In this document: piece by piece, positions 47,840 through 57,911 of the stretch
How positions within the stretch are numbered: the first letter of the stretch is position 1
How the letters are laid out: each line of letters begins with the position of its first letter
Assembly: GCF_001639745.1 (NCBI RefSeq)
Contig: NZ_LTAX01000003.1
Coordinates: 1 to 64,000 of the forward strand
DNA from: Marinomonas gallaica
Lineage (GTDB): Bacteria; Pseudomonadota; Gammaproteobacteria; Pseudomonadales; Marinomonadaceae
Direction of reading: 5' to 3'
Length of the DNA stretch: 64,000 nt
Translations under genes and position numbers: made by a program
Notes under the pieces: model-generated
Databases searched by the model: none
Seen by the model: only the letters and a program-made list of their open reading frames with translations
What the model was told of the DNA's origin: nothing

Positions 47840-49642
47840 TTAGCTATCTACTTTTAACACGGCTAAGAACGCACTTTGTGGTACTTCAACATTACCTACT
47901 TGCTTCATGCGTTTTTTACCTTCTTTCTGCTTCTGCAGTAGCTTTTTCTTACGGCTAACATCCCCACCATAACACTTCGCGGTTACGTTTTTACGTAATG
48001 CTTTAACCGTAGTACGCGCAATAACTTTTGCTCCGACGGCTCCTTGAATCGCGACATCAAACATTTGTCGAGGGATCAAATCCTTCATTTTTTCACACAA
48101 TGCTCGACCTTTGGTTTGAACATTGTCACGGTGCATGATCGTAGCCAAAGCATCCACACGCTCACCGTTAATCATGATATCCAAACGAACTAATGGCGCA
48201 GCTTCGAAATGATGGAAAGAATAATCCAATGATGCAAAACCACGACTGCAAGATTTCAAGCGATCAAAGAAATCCAACACCACTTCGTTCATCGGTAAGT
48301 GATATCGCAATTGCACTTGACTACCGACATACAGCATATCTTTCTGAATACCACGTTTTTCAACACACAAGGAAATAACGTTCCCAAGATACTCTTGTGG
48401 CACTAGAATATTAGCCTCAACAACTGGCTCACGCATCTCACGAATAGTACCTGGATCAGGCATTTTCGATGGGCTGTCTACATTAATTGTATCGCCACTG
48501 TTTAACTCTACTTCGTATACTACAGTCGGTGCCGTAGTAATCAGATCCAAATCGTATTCACGCTCTAAACGCTCTTGAATGATTTCCATATGCAGCATAC
48601 CTAAGAAGCCACAACGAAAACCAAAGCCTAAGGCGTCAGATGTCTCTGGCTCGAAGAATAGCGAAGCATCGTTCAAGGTGAGTTTGTCCAGCGCCTCACG
48701 GAAGTCTTCATAGTCATCAGAGCTGACAGGGAAAAGGCCAGCATAAACCTGAGGCTTCACTTTTTGGAAACCTTCTAGCTGAGGTACATCAGGTGTCGAA
48801 ATGTGAGTGATCGTGTCACCCACAGGTGCACCATGAATATCTTTGATACCCGCGATCACATAACCCACTTCACCAGCACGCAGTACACCCGTCTCTTTAC
48901 GTTTAGGGGTAAAAATACCGACGTTATCTACTGGATGAGACTGTTTTGTCGACTTAATAAAGATTTTATCTTTTTTCGCAAGTGTTCCCTGCTTAATACG
49001 CACCAAGGATACAACACCTAAGTAATTATCAAACCATGAGTCAATAATAAGCGCTTGCAGAGGTGCGTCGGTATCACCTTCTGGAGGTGGAATTGTAGCG
49101 ACAAGCCGCTCAAGTACATCTTCTACGCCCATGCCGGTCTTCGCCGAACAGGTAACGGCGTCGGTCGCATCAATACCAATGATTTCTTCAATCTCTTCTG
49201 CAACTCGAATAGGCTCAGCTTGAGGCAAATCGATTTTATTCAGAACAGGCATAACTTCCAAGCCTTGTTCAATAGCCGTGTAGCAGTTGGCCACCGACTG
49301 GGCCTCTACACCTTGCGCTGCATCAACAACCAACAACGCACCCTCACAGGCGGCTAGAGAACGAGACACTTCATACGAAAAGTCCACATGCCCAGGTGTA
49401 TCGATGAAATTTAGCTGATACGTTTTACCATCTTTGGCATGGTAGTCTAGTGTGACACTCTGAGCTTTGATTGTGATGCCACGCTCACGCTCGATGTCCA
49501 TGGAATCTAACACTTGGTTAGACATTTCACGTGCAGTTAAGCCTTCACAGTTTTGAATAAAACGGTCCGCTAACGTCGACTTACCGTGATCGATATGCGC
49601 AATAATACTGAAATTTCGGATGTGCTTTAGATTGTTCGACAC
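47840..49642 (-). CDS. lepA: elongation factor 4
   Basis: LepA/EF4 is a ribosome-dependent GTPase linked to back-translocation and ribosome biogenesis. The 600-residue protein has [19 protein letters not shown], the switch [20 protein letters not shown], and the LepA C-terminal domain with [18 protein letters not shown]. The start codon is GTG at 49642, with only a weak ribosome site. Three small hairpins lie in the region upstream. Confidence 0.96.
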   Translation of the reverse strand: MSNNLKHIRNFSIIAHIDHGKSTLADRFIQNCEGLTAREMSNQVLDSMDIERERGITIKAQSVTLDYHAKDGKTYQLNFIDTPGHVDFSYEVSRSLAACEGALLVVDAAQGVEAQSVANCYTAIEQGLEVMPVLNKIDLPQAEPIRVAEEIEEIIGIDATDAVTCSAKTGMGVEDVLERLVATIPPPEGDTDAPLQALIIDSWFDNYLGVVSLVRIKQGTLAKKDKIFIKSTKQSHPVDNVGIFTPKRKETGVLRAGEVGYVIAGIKDIHGAPVGDTITHISTPDVPQLEGFQKVKPQVYAGLFPVSSDDYEDFREALDKLTLNDASLFFEPETSDALGFGFRCGFLGMLHMEIIQERLEREYDLDLITTAPTVVYEVELNSGDTINVDSPSKMPDPGTIREMREPVVEANILVPQEYLGNVISLCVEKRGIQKDMLYVGSQVQLRYHLPMNEVVLDFFDRLKSCSRGFASLDYSFHHFEAAPLVRLDIMINGERVDALATIMHRDNVQTKGRALCEKMKDLIPRQMFDVAIQGAVGAKVIARTTVKALRKNVTAKCYGGDVSRKKKLLQKQKEGKKRMKQVGNVEVPQSAFLAVLKVDS

Positions 49643-49859
49643 TTTAAACTCACACTTAAAAAGCGATTTTTAAAAGAGTACCTGTTGATAAGTCAACTAC
49701 ACAGTTAGACGCAGTCTAATCGTTGAAGGCTAACCTTCACATTGCAATAAATGACTTATAAACAGGTTCTCAGGGCAAAATATGGCGCGCATTCTACCGA
49801 AATAAAGCGCTATACTCCATTTATTTCAATGTTTTCACGCCATATCCATGGTATTTACG
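49643..49859. other. lepA upstream region with three tandem hairpins
   Basis: No coding frame is supported. On the minus strand, reading toward lepA, three perfect small stem-loops follow one another: TGAAGG/CCTTCA arms (49724-49739), TTAGAC/GTCTAA (49705-49719), and GTTGA/TCAAC (49684-49697). A minus-strand TAGAAT upstream could be a lepA -10. Confidence 0.5.
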
Positions 49860-50489
49860 TTACGGTAAAACAATGCCTCGTTGCTTCAATACTCGCTCAA
49901 CAGTATCTACTGTTGCCTGAGTATGCGCATCAATCTCAAGGTTTACCAAATCACCAGCCTGTAAAAGACCAAACGTGGTCAAACGAAGCGTTTCAGGAAT
50001 CAGGGAAACCTCAATCCAATCATCCCCGATGGCACTGATTGTTAAACTAGCGCCATTTAACCCCACATAGCCTTTATCAAACAGGTAACGACGAGCATCC
50101 ACTTGTTGATTATCAACAGCAAAGCGAATGTGGAAACTTTCTTCTATTTGCTCCACTTGATGGACTACTACTGTCGTCATGATGTGCCCTGACATGACGT
50201 GTCCACCGACCTCATCCCCCATACGAGCGGCACGCTCGAAGTTCACTTTGATACCGGGTTTAAGCTTACCAATGTTAGTAAGTTTCAGGGTTGTATCAAT
50301 GACATCAAACGTCAATACATCCCCTTCAATTTTAGCCACTGTTAAACAGACGCCATTAATGGCAACACTGGCACCCAGCTGTTGTTGAAGCATCATACCT
50401 TGAGGGAACACCACCTCAAGAATTCGGTTACGACCATTTTCTTGACAGGAGCGCACTTCCGCCATACCTTGAACTATACCGGTAAACAT
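49860..50489 (-). CDS. ribC: riboflavin synthase alpha chain
   Basis: This enzyme dismutates two 6,7-dimethyl-8-ribityllumazine molecules to riboflavin. The 209-residue protein consists of two similar lumazine-binding barrels: MFTGIVQGMAEV with VAINGVCLTVA, and GHVMSGHIMTT with VGLNGASLTIS. AGAGG precedes the ATG. No FMN riboswitch is seen in the short upstream region. It is named ribC or ribE in different species. Confidence 0.95.
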   Translation of the reverse strand: MFTGIVQGMAEVRSCQENGRNRILEVVFPQGMMLQQQLGASVAINGVCLTVAKIEGDVLTFDVIDTTLKLTNIGKLKPGIKVNFERAARMGDEVGGHVMSGHIMTTVVVHQVEQIEESFHIRFAVDNQQVDARRYLFDKGYVGLNGASLTISAIGDDWIEVSLIPETLRLTTFGLLQAGDLVNLEIDAHTQATVDTVERVLKQRGIVLP

Positions 50490-50578
50490 AATTCGATCCT
50501 CTGTTTGATCATTTGAGCGCCAAAGCCTATTTTTGGTGCATGATTACTGTGTGACTGAAGAATTTATATACTATACCG

Positions 50579-50657
50579 CCTCAAAGCAGACAGAGTAAGG
50601 CTTTGAGGAAGTTATCACATAGTCTCTACATGGGTTATCCACAAGCATCGTGGATAA
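50579..50657. other. two stem-loops upstream of the TraB/GumN gene
   Basis: CCTCAAAGC (50579-50587) pairs perfectly with GCTTTGAGG (50600-50608) over 12 bases. Just downstream TTATCCAC (50635-50642) pairs with GTGGATAA (50650-50657) over 7 bases. Neither has a T run, so they are not plain terminators. Confidence 0.5.
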
Positions 50658-50695
50658 TCCCTTACTGTTTCATGATAATCAAGCAGCCTATCCCT

Positions 50696-51634
50696 ATGCG
50701 CCATTCTATCTATTTCTTAAAGTGTATCTTTATCGCGCTGCTAGTCATAGTACAAGCACCCGCATTCGCATCATCTTATCAACCATTCATGTGGAAGCTG
50801 CAGCACCACGCCGCAACAGTCTACCTAGTCGGCTCAATTCACGCATTAACGCCAGACTTCTACCCTCTGCCAAAAGCCTACGAAGACGCCTTTTCTGAAG
50901 CGGATAGAATTGCAGTTGAACTCGACCCCGAAAAGCTTGACCCTAATAAATCAGCTCGTCTAATACAATCAAAAATGTGGTTACCAAAAGGCGTCACCAT
51001 CGACTCCTATTTATCGGACAGCCAAAAAATACAACTAAAAACCTTTGCCGAGCAAAATGGTTCGCAATACGAACGTATTGTCCACTTGCGCCCATGGATG
51101 CTAGTAGAGCAACTCACCCAAGCTCAACTAAAAGACTCTCAATATCAGTCTGAGTTTGGGATTGATATGCACTTCTTAAAACAGGCAAAACAAAGAAACT
51201 TACCGGTTCTTGAAATCGAAACGCTACAACAGCAAATTAACGCCATTGCAGACGCTCCTTTTCAAGCACAATTAGCCATGTTGACGACCAGTCTCGAGCA
51301 GATGGATGATGTCGACTATATGGCACAAATGACTGAATACTGGCGACAAGCGGATGCTGATGGGCTTTACCATTTTGTCTATCAAGACGTTCTGGATACA
51401 CCGCAACTAAAGCCTATGATGGAATCCTTACTGGATCATAGAAACGAACGGATGGCTGATGTAATTAGCATCTATGTTGGACAAGCTGAAAGACAACCAA
51501 TGACTACTTTTATTGTGGTGGGTGCATTACACCTAAGCGGTCCTAACAGCATCATCAAAGAACTTGAACAAAAGGGATTTCACTTACAACCCATGTTCAA
51601 CACTGAGACACACAAAAAAGCCCTAACAAAGTAG
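50696..51634 (+). CDS. TraB/GumN family protein, exported
   Basis: A TraB/GumN family protein, a group related to Tiki-type metalloproteases whose bacterial role is unclear. A signal peptide (HSIYFLKCIFIALLVIVQA-type) is followed by the first family motif VYLVGSIHALTP (GxxH), an acidic SEADRIAVELD stretch, and near the C-terminus the second GxxH motif VVGALHLSGPNSI. The start is uncertain; the frame opens at 50603, and ATG at 50696 gives a proper signal peptide (312 residues). It ends in a hairpin that overlaps its stop. Confidence 0.87.
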   Translation: MRHSIYFLKCIFIALLVIVQAPAFASSYQPFMWKLQHHAATVYLVGSIHALTPDFYPLPKAYEDAFSEADRIAVELDPEKLDPNKSARLIQSKMWLPKGVTIDSYLSDSQKIQLKTFAEQNGSQYERIVHLRPWMLVEQLTQAQLKDSQYQSEFGIDMHFLKQAKQRNLPVLEIETLQQQINAIADAPFQAQLAMLTTSLEQMDDVDYMAQMTEYWRQADADGLYHFVYQDVLDTPQLKPMMESLLDHRNERMADVISIYVGQAERQPMTTFIVVGALHLSGPNSIIKELEQKGFHLQPMFNTETHKKALTK

Positions 51635-51641
51635 GGCCTTT
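51614..51641. terminator. bidirectional terminator between TraB/GumN gene and glgC
   Basis: GCCCTA (51620-51625) pairs with TAGGGC (51632-51637) over a 6-nt loop, with As to the left and a TTTT to the right. The right arm contains the TAG stop of the TraB/GumN gene. Confidence 0.75.
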
Positions 51642-51668
51642 TGCATCAAACAGAGCTCATAATAACGC

Positions 51669-52928
51669 TCATTCTGTTTGAGGAAGCTTATCTATCATTT
51701 TCTGAGTCACCAGCACAATACCATCTTCATTACGGTAAAAGCGCTCAGCGTCTGCAACAGGATCCTCACCAATAATAATATTAGGCGGTAATTTTGTATC
51801 TGAGTCCACAATAACGTTCGTCAATTGGCAATGTCGGCCAATATCACAACCTGGCAAAATCACCGACCTTTTAACGTAAGAGTAGGAATTCACGCGTACA
51901 TTATTAAACAAAATTGACTGTTCAACCGTTGACCCTGAAACAATGCAACCGGCCGAAACGACAGAGTTAAGCGCTGTACCGATACGTTCTTCATAGTTGT
52001 AATTGAATTTTGCAGCAGGTCGCTGATATTGAGCCGTTCGAATGGGCCATGACTCATCATAAAGATCCAATTCAGGAACCAGCTTAGTTAAATCCATATT
52101 AGACTCCCAAAAAGCGGTCAATGTGCCAACATCACGCCAATACGGACTTTCTGGGTAGCTTTCGTTCGGGATACAGCTATTAGCAAAATAATGCGCTTTG
52201 ATTTTAGAGCGGCCGACAAACATTGGAATAAGGTCTTTGCCAAAGTCATGGCTAGACTGACGATCCTGAGCATCATTCATCAAGTTATCGCGTAAAAACT
52301 TAGTACTGAAGATATAAATCCCCATACTTGCAAGCGAAACCTCAGGATTTCCAGGCATCGTCGGAGGGTTACTCGGTTTCTCTTCAAACGAAATGATGTT
52401 GTCGTCTTCATCTACGTGCATGATGCCAAATTGATCGGCTTCTTTAACAGGCACCTCAATGCAAGCGACCGTTACATCAGCATTGTTTTGAATATGCTCT
52501 TGTAACATGACACTGTAATCTTGGCGGTAAACGTGATCACCCGCTAAGATCAAGATGTATTCACTGTTCAGCTCATCAATCATTTTAAAGTTTTGATAAA
52601 CCGCATCGGCCGTGCCACGATACCAATCTTCGCCTGTTTGTTGCTGCGCCGGCCACAGTTCAATAAATTCATTAAAGTCTGAACGTAAAAAGTTCCAACC
52701 TCTTTGCACATGCTGATTTAACGTATGAGAGCGATACTGTGTCAGCACCGCAATTTTTCTCATCCCTGAATTAATACAATTAGATAAAGGGAAGTCGATA
52801 ATCTTATATTTACCAGCTATCGGCACCGCTGGCTTCGATCGATGGTCTGTTAGATCTTTTAAGCGAGACCCTCTTCCTCCCGCTAAAATTAACGAAAGAG
52901 TACTCATACGTGCGGCATTCAAATCCAT
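51669..52928 (-). CDS. glgC: glucose-1-phosphate adenylyltransferase
   Basis: GlgC makes ADP-glucose for glycogen. The 419-residue protein has the nucleotidyltransferase site LILAGGRGSRLKDLTDHRSK, the glucose-1-phosphate region, and a C-terminal left-handed beta-helix. AAAGGTGA precedes the ATG at 52928. It is divergent from glgA across 96 bases, so the two can be co-regulated. glgB, glgX and glgP are not in the window. Confidence 0.96.
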   Translation of the reverse strand: MDLNAARMSTLSLILAGGRGSRLKDLTDHRSKPAVPIAGKYKIIDFPLSNCINSGMRKIAVLTQYRSHTLNQHVQRGWNFLRSDFNEFIELWPAQQQTGEDWYRGTADAVYQNFKMIDELNSEYILILAGDHVYRQDYSVMLQEHIQNNADVTVACIEVPVKEADQFGIMHVDEDDNIISFEEKPSNPPTMPGNPEVSLASMGIYIFSTKFLRDNLMNDAQDRQSSHDFGKDLIPMFVGRSKIKAHYFANSCIPNESYPESPYWRDVGTLTAFWESNMDLTKLVPELDLYDESWPIRTAQYQRPAAKFNYNYEERIGTALNSVVSAGCIVSGSTVEQSILFNNVRVNSYSYVKRSVILPGCDIGRHCQLTNVIVDSDTKLPPNIIIGEDPVADAERFYRNEDGIVLVTQKMIDKLPQTE

Positions 52929-53024
52929 ATATCACCTTTACTTTTTTATCCGGGCCCTACACTACATTAGGCTTTTATTAGGTATACTCTGGTCATATTA
53001 CTAAATCAATATGAAAACAAAATT

Positions 53025-54455
53025 ATGAAAGTCCTGTTTGCATCATCTGAAATCCATCCACTCATTAAAACCGGCGGTCTTGCAGATGTTGCAGGTGCGC
53101 TGCCTATTGCACTACGCAAAAAAGACATTGACGTTAAGCTTATAATGCCGGCTTATAAAGGGATCTTGGATAAACTCCCTCCAGTAAAAAACAGCATTAA
53201 TTTAGGCAATCCATTTGGCTGTGGCGACCTGATTTTGCTTGAAACACAATTAGCAGAATCACACACCCCTATATATTTAGTTCAGTGTCAAAGCTTATTC
53301 GAGCGAGATGCTGGCCCGTATTTGGATGCTCATGGCCATGATTTTTACGACAATGATATTCGCTTTGCCGCATTTTCATGGGTATGTGCCTTCATCACCC
53401 AATATGGAGCATTAATTGGGTGGCAACCAGACCTTTTGCATTTAAATGATTGGCAAACAGGCTATGCCGCCGCTTACTTAGCAGCATGGCGTCTAAATCA
53501 TCCCCCCATAGTCACAACAGTACATAATTTACGTTACAACGGCAGTTTTCCCATTGAGCGATTTGATGAGGTACGATTACCGCATGATTTACTGTCCATT
53601 CATGGTATGGAATTTTACGGCCGCTACTCCTCCTTAAAAGCAGGGTTGGTGTATGCTAATGCCATCACAACCGTTAGCCCTACTTACGCCCATGAAATAC
53701 TAACATCTGCTTATGGGGATGGCTTAGACGGCACGCTTCGAGCACAAAGCCACAAGCTGTCAGGTATCTTAAACGGCGTAGATTACAATGAGTGGTCTCC
53801 AAGTATCGACCCATTCATTCATACCCATTACGACTTACATTCCTTAGATAATAAACAACAAAACAAGCTGGCGTTACAGCGCGAAAATGGCCTACCAGAA
53901 TCTCCTAATGCTCCTATATTTGGAGTAGTTAGTCGTTTAACAGAGCAGAAGGGCTTAGATTTAATTCCTGCCGCAATTGAACCAGCCTTACAGCAAGGGG
54001 CAATGTTCATTCTATTAGGCTCTGGCGACAAAGCACTCGAACAGCAATATTTAGATCTGCAAGCACGATACCCAGATCAAGTCAGTATACGCATAGGTTA
54101 CGATGAAGCGTATTCGCATCGACTTCAAGCGGGGATTGACATGTTATTGATTCCATCACGCTTTGAACCTTGCGGTCTCACACAACTTTACGCACTAAAA
54201 TATGGAACCTTGCCTATCGTTCGACGTACAGGTGGGCTTGCAGATACCGTGTTCGAAGAAGGCCAACATGCTAATGGTTTTGTTTTTAATCATGCAACAG
54301 CCGAAGAACTTAGGTCTGCAATAGATCGCTCGTTACTAGCTTACCGAGATTTATCAACTTGGCGCACTCTGCAAATACAAGCCATGTCTCAAGATCACAG
54401 CTGGGAGCGCGTAACCGAACAGTGGATTAACCTTTATCAATCCCTGATCAACTAG
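53025..54455 (+). CDS. glgA: glycogen synthase
   Basis: GlgA is the GT5 enzyme that adds ADP-glucose to glycogen chains. The 476-residue protein has the ADP-glucose-binding KTGGLADVAGALP near the N-terminus, HLNDWQTGYAAAYLA, and the C-terminal PSRFEPCGLTQLYALKYG with TGGLADTV. The ATG has no strong ribosome site; a TATACT at 52983-52988 could be its -10. It ends at a hairpin. Confidence 0.96.
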   Translation: MKVLFASSEIHPLIKTGGLADVAGALPIALRKKDIDVKLIMPAYKGILDKLPPVKNSINLGNPFGCGDLILLETQLAESHTPIYLVQCQSLFERDAGPYLDAHGHDFYDNDIRFAAFSWVCAFITQYGALIGWQPDLLHLNDWQTGYAAAYLAAWRLNHPPIVTTVHNLRYNGSFPIERFDEVRLPHDLLSIHGMEFYGRYSSLKAGLVYANAITTVSPTYAHEILTSAYGDGLDGTLRAQSHKLSGILNGVDYNEWSPSIDPFIHTHYDLHSLDNKQQNKLALQRENGLPESPNAPIFGVVSRLTEQKGLDLIPAAIEPALQQGAMFILLGSGDKALEQQYLDLQARYPDQVSIRIGYDEAYSHRLQAGIDMLLIPSRFEPCGLTQLYALKYGTLPIVRRTGGLADTVFEEGQHANGFVFNHATAEELRSAIDRSLLAYRDLSTWRTLQIQAMSQDHSWERVTEQWINLYQSLIN

Positions 54456-54461
54456 CAACAA

Positions 54462-54494
54462 AAAAAGCCGACGCAAATTTATGCATCGGCTTTT
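54462..54494. terminator. terminator between glgA and the solute-binding gene
   Basis: AAAAGCCGA pairs with TCGGCTTTT around an inner near-palindromic loop (GCA...TGC), giving a long stem with one mismatch. A runs and T runs on both sides make it usable from either direction. Confidence 0.8.
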
Positions 54495-54528
54495 ACTGAC
54501 TGCAATCACAGCTTATCAGACAACAGTA

Positions 54529-55359
54529 CTATCGCGTCTTGCTGGACCACTCAGCTAGAGCATTAACAAGCACATCTTGCGGAACACCTTCATCAACCAG
54601 CTCTCTGAGTGCGGTTGTAATGCGACTTCTAAGTTCAGGGGTATTACATGGTGAGAGTTTTGATATCGTCAGAAATAACCCTTCACTACTAATAGAAGGC
54701 TCTACGGCTTCAACAAGCCCCTCTAGAGACATATGCCGAACGTAAGCAACCCCTGGGCTGCGTTCATACAGCACATAATCGGCCCGGCCAGCATCAAGCA
54801 TTGAAAACGCTTGTTCTAAACTCGCAACGGTCAGCAGACTTAAGTTTTTCTTCGCATAGTCATCAAAGTCTTGTCCGAAACTGTTGTTAATAACCGTAAC
54901 ACCCCAATTATTACGTAAGTCTGACCACTTTTGATAGTCGAACTTGCGACGACTAGACTGCCATACCATACTTTTCGTAAACATCATTGCCGGAGCAAAA
55001 TACGCCATGTAATCAGCACGCTCAGAAGTGTAAAAAGCACCTGCCATCAGATCAACACGACCACTTTTGACCTCCTGTTGAGAGCGAGACCAAGGACCAA
55101 CATAAATGGTTTTAATCGGAATGTTGATTTTCTCACTGAGCTTGCCCATCAAATTAGCAACGGCGCCACGGAGCTGACCTGTTTGCTCTTGTTGCCACAA
55201 AAAAGGAGGGTATTCTGGATTACCTGTCGCTGTAATCGATGAGCACACCGAGCCACTTTCCGCCGCCATACCAGAGATGGGATTTAGAAGCGCCCCACAA
55301 AAAGCAACAGACGCTAAAATAGTTTTCACCGTGCTTTTTACATTTACTATTTTTTTCAT
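54529..55359 (-). CDS. periplasmic solute-binding protein, family 3, orphan
   Basis: A 276-residue exported protein of the amino-acid-type (family 3) solute-binding group. The signal peptide begins MKKIVNVKSTVKTILAS, the mature part has the typical lobes with YPPFLW, GRVDLMAGAFYTSERADYM and a C-terminal lobe. No permease or ATPase gene is adjacent, so it may serve a distant transporter or act as a sensor partner. ATG at 55359 was preferred over GTG at 55368. Confidence 0.85.
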   Translation of the reverse strand: MKKIVNVKSTVKTILASVAFCGALLNPISGMAAESGSVCSSITATGNPEYPPFLWQQEQTGQLRGAVANLMGKLSEKINIPIKTIYVGPWSRSQQEVKSGRVDLMAGAFYTSERADYMAYFAPAMMFTKSMVWQSSRRKFDYQKWSDLRNNWGVTVINNSFGQDFDDYAKKNLSLLTVASLEQAFSMLDAGRADYVLYERSPGVAYVRHMSLEGLVEAVEPSISSEGLFLTISKLSPCNTPELRSRITTALRELVDEGVPQDVLVNALAEWSSKTR

Positions 55360-55493
55360 TATAAGCACTTCACTTCTTCTACTGAGACTATCACTTACTT
55401 CTTATAACAAGTCGAAGAAAGTCTGTATTTTTTCAAAGAAAAGCATATATATCAGTAAATTACAAATCCGTATTCAATCCAATCGATAAATTG

Positions 55494-57797
55494 TCAAAAG
55501 AACCAAAAACAAGAACTAGATGATTTGGGTTGAGTCCCTTCAATAAAAGGAAGCTCGACCTTTTCTTTACAACGATCCGCCGCTATTTCAAATTCATCCA
55601 GTGTCACATGATAATAATTCGCTCCCCGAGGAAGCGCCTTGGGCAGTGACCTCTGCGGTAACGCCTTGGCAAAATCAATCCAAACCCACTGGGCTCCCGA
55701 GCTACCGGTGATATTCATGGATGAATTATCATCTTGGCCAAGCCATACGGTACTTAAAAAGTCATCGGTAACCGCGACAAACCAGCTATCTCGCTGATCA
55801 TTGGTCGTACCGGTTTTAGCGGCAAACCTCAACCAAGGTAGCTGACCTTGAGCTGCCCGTGCTGTTCCTATTTCAGGGGATTTTGTCATCCCCGCTAACG
55901 TCACCGCTAGCGCTTCTTGAGTAAAAGGTACTTCACTGCTTCGATCAAATCGTTTTAATACTTTACCATTTTGATCCATAACAGACAGCACAACACCTAA
56001 CTCTGCACTTTCACCCGTTGAGGCCAACGGCTGATATAAACGTGCGACTTCAAATGGAGAAAGCTCTAAAGACCCTAAAGCAACCGATGGGTACATGGTA
56101 AAAGGTCTTTTGACCCCCAACTGACGTAGCGTATCGGCTACACGATCAAAACCTAAGTTACTGGCTAAATCGATGGTGGCTAAATTGTACGATTTTGCTA
56201 ATGCTTCGTATAACGGCACTTCGCCATGAGTCGTTCGACTGTAGTTTTGTGGCTCCCACAGTTTGCCGCCTACCTTGAAACGTTTTGCTTCATCTTGAAT
56301 TCTATCCCACCAGGTGTAACGTCCTGAAGCGATTGCAGTAAGGTAGATCGAAGGTTTTACCAAAGAGCCAATCGGACGCACGGCCCCTAATGCTCGATTA
56401 AAGCCACTGTAATATTTATCAGAAGACCCAACCACCGCACGTACTTGGCCGTTATGACGGTCGGTGACAACCATCGCGCCCTGCAAGCCTTTCAACTGCC
56501 TTTTTTGCTGAACCAAAGCAGAAACACGACTGTGCATCGCCTTAAGAGCGGCTTTCTGAGCACGAATATCAAGTCCAGTGTAGATTTTAAGGTCTTTTGT
56601 CGCCAGCGTAGCTTGGTCAAAATCACGCTCTAGCTGCATCGAAACCAAATCTAAGTAGTCGCCATAGACAGATCGGCGTTTCCCTGGCGGAGACAGTTTG
56701 AGTGGCTGTTTTTTCAGTACGGTGGCATTGCGCGCAGTTAATTTCCCTTGATCAAGCAGCAAATCAATCACCACATTTCTACGTTGTTTCGCACGCTCTG
56801 GATTGCGTCTTGGGTTATACAGTGAGGGGCCTTTGACCATACCGACTAACAATGCCAGCTCGTCTAAGTTCAACTCATGCAGCGGTCGTCCATAAAAGTA
56901 TTCACTCGCGGCTGCAAACCCATGTAACGCGCTATCACCTTCTTGAGCCAGATACACCTCATTAACATAGGCGGTAATAATTTCTTCTTTGCTGTAGTGG
57001 TACTCAAGCAGCAAAGCCATAAAAACTTCCGTAATTTTACGAGTGTACGTCCGCTCAGAGGTTAAGAACATATTCTTAATCAACTGCTGAGTCAGTGTCG
57101 ACCCCCCTTGCCTACGACTCCCTGACGTCACATTAACAAAAGCGGCTCGCGCAATTCCTGTTGGCGATATACCAAAGTGATGAAAAAAATCACGGTCTTC
57201 GGTAATCGTCAGGATTTCAATCAAACTCTTAGGAATCTGTTCGTATACTAGAATGTCACGATTCTCTGTATTACCGCCGTATAAATAACCAATTTTTTGA
57301 GGTTCAAGCACTGCATTGCGATAACGTTTACCTGAGATATCTTGAATCTGCAGCTGGCCGTTTGCAAACGAAAACATCCGACGTGATGAAGGGTGGTAAC
57401 CTGTATGATCGGTATAATCACGTAAATGAGCACTTACTTTTGTTTGGCTGCGTGCCGCCCACCCTACTTTCTGGCTATTTTTACCAAAACGATACCCGTA
57501 TTCAGACAAAACATTCTCAAGATCTTGCTTACGCCAAGGCGCGCCATCGGTTAACTCCAGAGGCGCACTGTATACTTCTGAAGGCACTTGCCACTTCTGG
57601 CCTTCAAAACGAGCGACAACTTGCTCATCTAGCCACCATAACCATAGGCTAAAGGGAATACTTAAAATCAAACTGAGAATAACCAGCCACTTAAATAGCC
57701 TACGCCAAATAGAAGGTCGTTTAGGCGAGCGTTTGGTCTTTTTGGCACGCTTTTTTGGTGCTGATTTTTTCTTAACGGAGGAGGGTTTATTAGTCAT
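55494..57797 (-). CDS. mrcB: penicillin-binding protein 1B
   Basis: PBP1B is a bifunctional glycan polymerase and transpeptidase of the cell wall. The 767-residue protein has a Lys-rich cytoplasmic tail, one membrane helix (about 40-60), a UB2H domain (LpoB-binding type), a GT51 domain with TITEDRDFFHHFGIS and GGSTLTQQLIKNMFL, and a transpeptidase domain with SLVKP (Ser-x-x-Lys), KSYNLATIDL and KTGTTNDQRDSW. ATG at 57797 is preferred to a TTG at 57833; no strong ribosome site is seen for either. Confidence 0.95.
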   Translation of the reverse strand: MTNKPSSVKKKSAPKKRAKKTKRSPKRPSIWRRLFKWLVILSLILSIPFSLWLWWLDEQVVARFEGQKWQVPSEVYSAPLELTDGAPWRKQDLENVLSEYGYRFGKNSQKVGWAARSQTKVSAHLRDYTDHTGYHPSSRRMFSFANGQLQIQDISGKRYRNAVLEPQKIGYLYGGNTENRDILVYEQIPKSLIEILTITEDRDFFHHFGISPTGIARAAFVNVTSGSRRQGGSTLTQQLIKNMFLTSERTYTRKITEVFMALLLEYHYSKEEIITAYVNEVYLAQEGDSALHGFAAASEYFYGRPLHELNLDELALLVGMVKGPSLYNPRRNPERAKQRRNVVIDLLLDQGKLTARNATVLKKQPLKLSPPGKRRSVYGDYLDLVSMQLERDFDQATLATKDLKIYTGLDIRAQKAALKAMHSRVSALVQQKRQLKGLQGAMVVTDRHNGQVRAVVGSSDKYYSGFNRALGAVRPIGSLVKPSIYLTAIASGRYTWWDRIQDEAKRFKVGGKLWEPQNYSRTTHGEVPLYEALAKSYNLATIDLASNLGFDRVADTLRQLGVKRPFTMYPSVALGSLELSPFEVARLYQPLASTGESAELGVVLSVMDQNGKVLKRFDRSSEVPFTQEALAVTLAGMTKSPEIGTARAAQGQLPWLRFAAKTGTTNDQRDSWFVAVTDDFLSTVWLGQDDNSSMNITGSSGAQWVWIDFAKALPQRSLPKALPRGANYYHVTLDEFEIAADRCKEKVELPFIEGTQPKSSSSCFWFF

Positions 57798-57911
57798 AGT
57801 GCGGAGTATAAAGGGCCTCTGTAAAGACAGCAATCAGCCATTAAACAATGGGCGCTTCTTTGCATTCTCGATACACTTTATACTCATAAAAATGATAACT
57901 GGAAATGCGCT

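Noticed and set aside
50635-50643. TTATCCACA as a replication origin element
   Set aside because: A single DnaA-box match is expected by chance in a window of this size, and no dnaA, gidA or AT-rich repeat cluster accompanies it.
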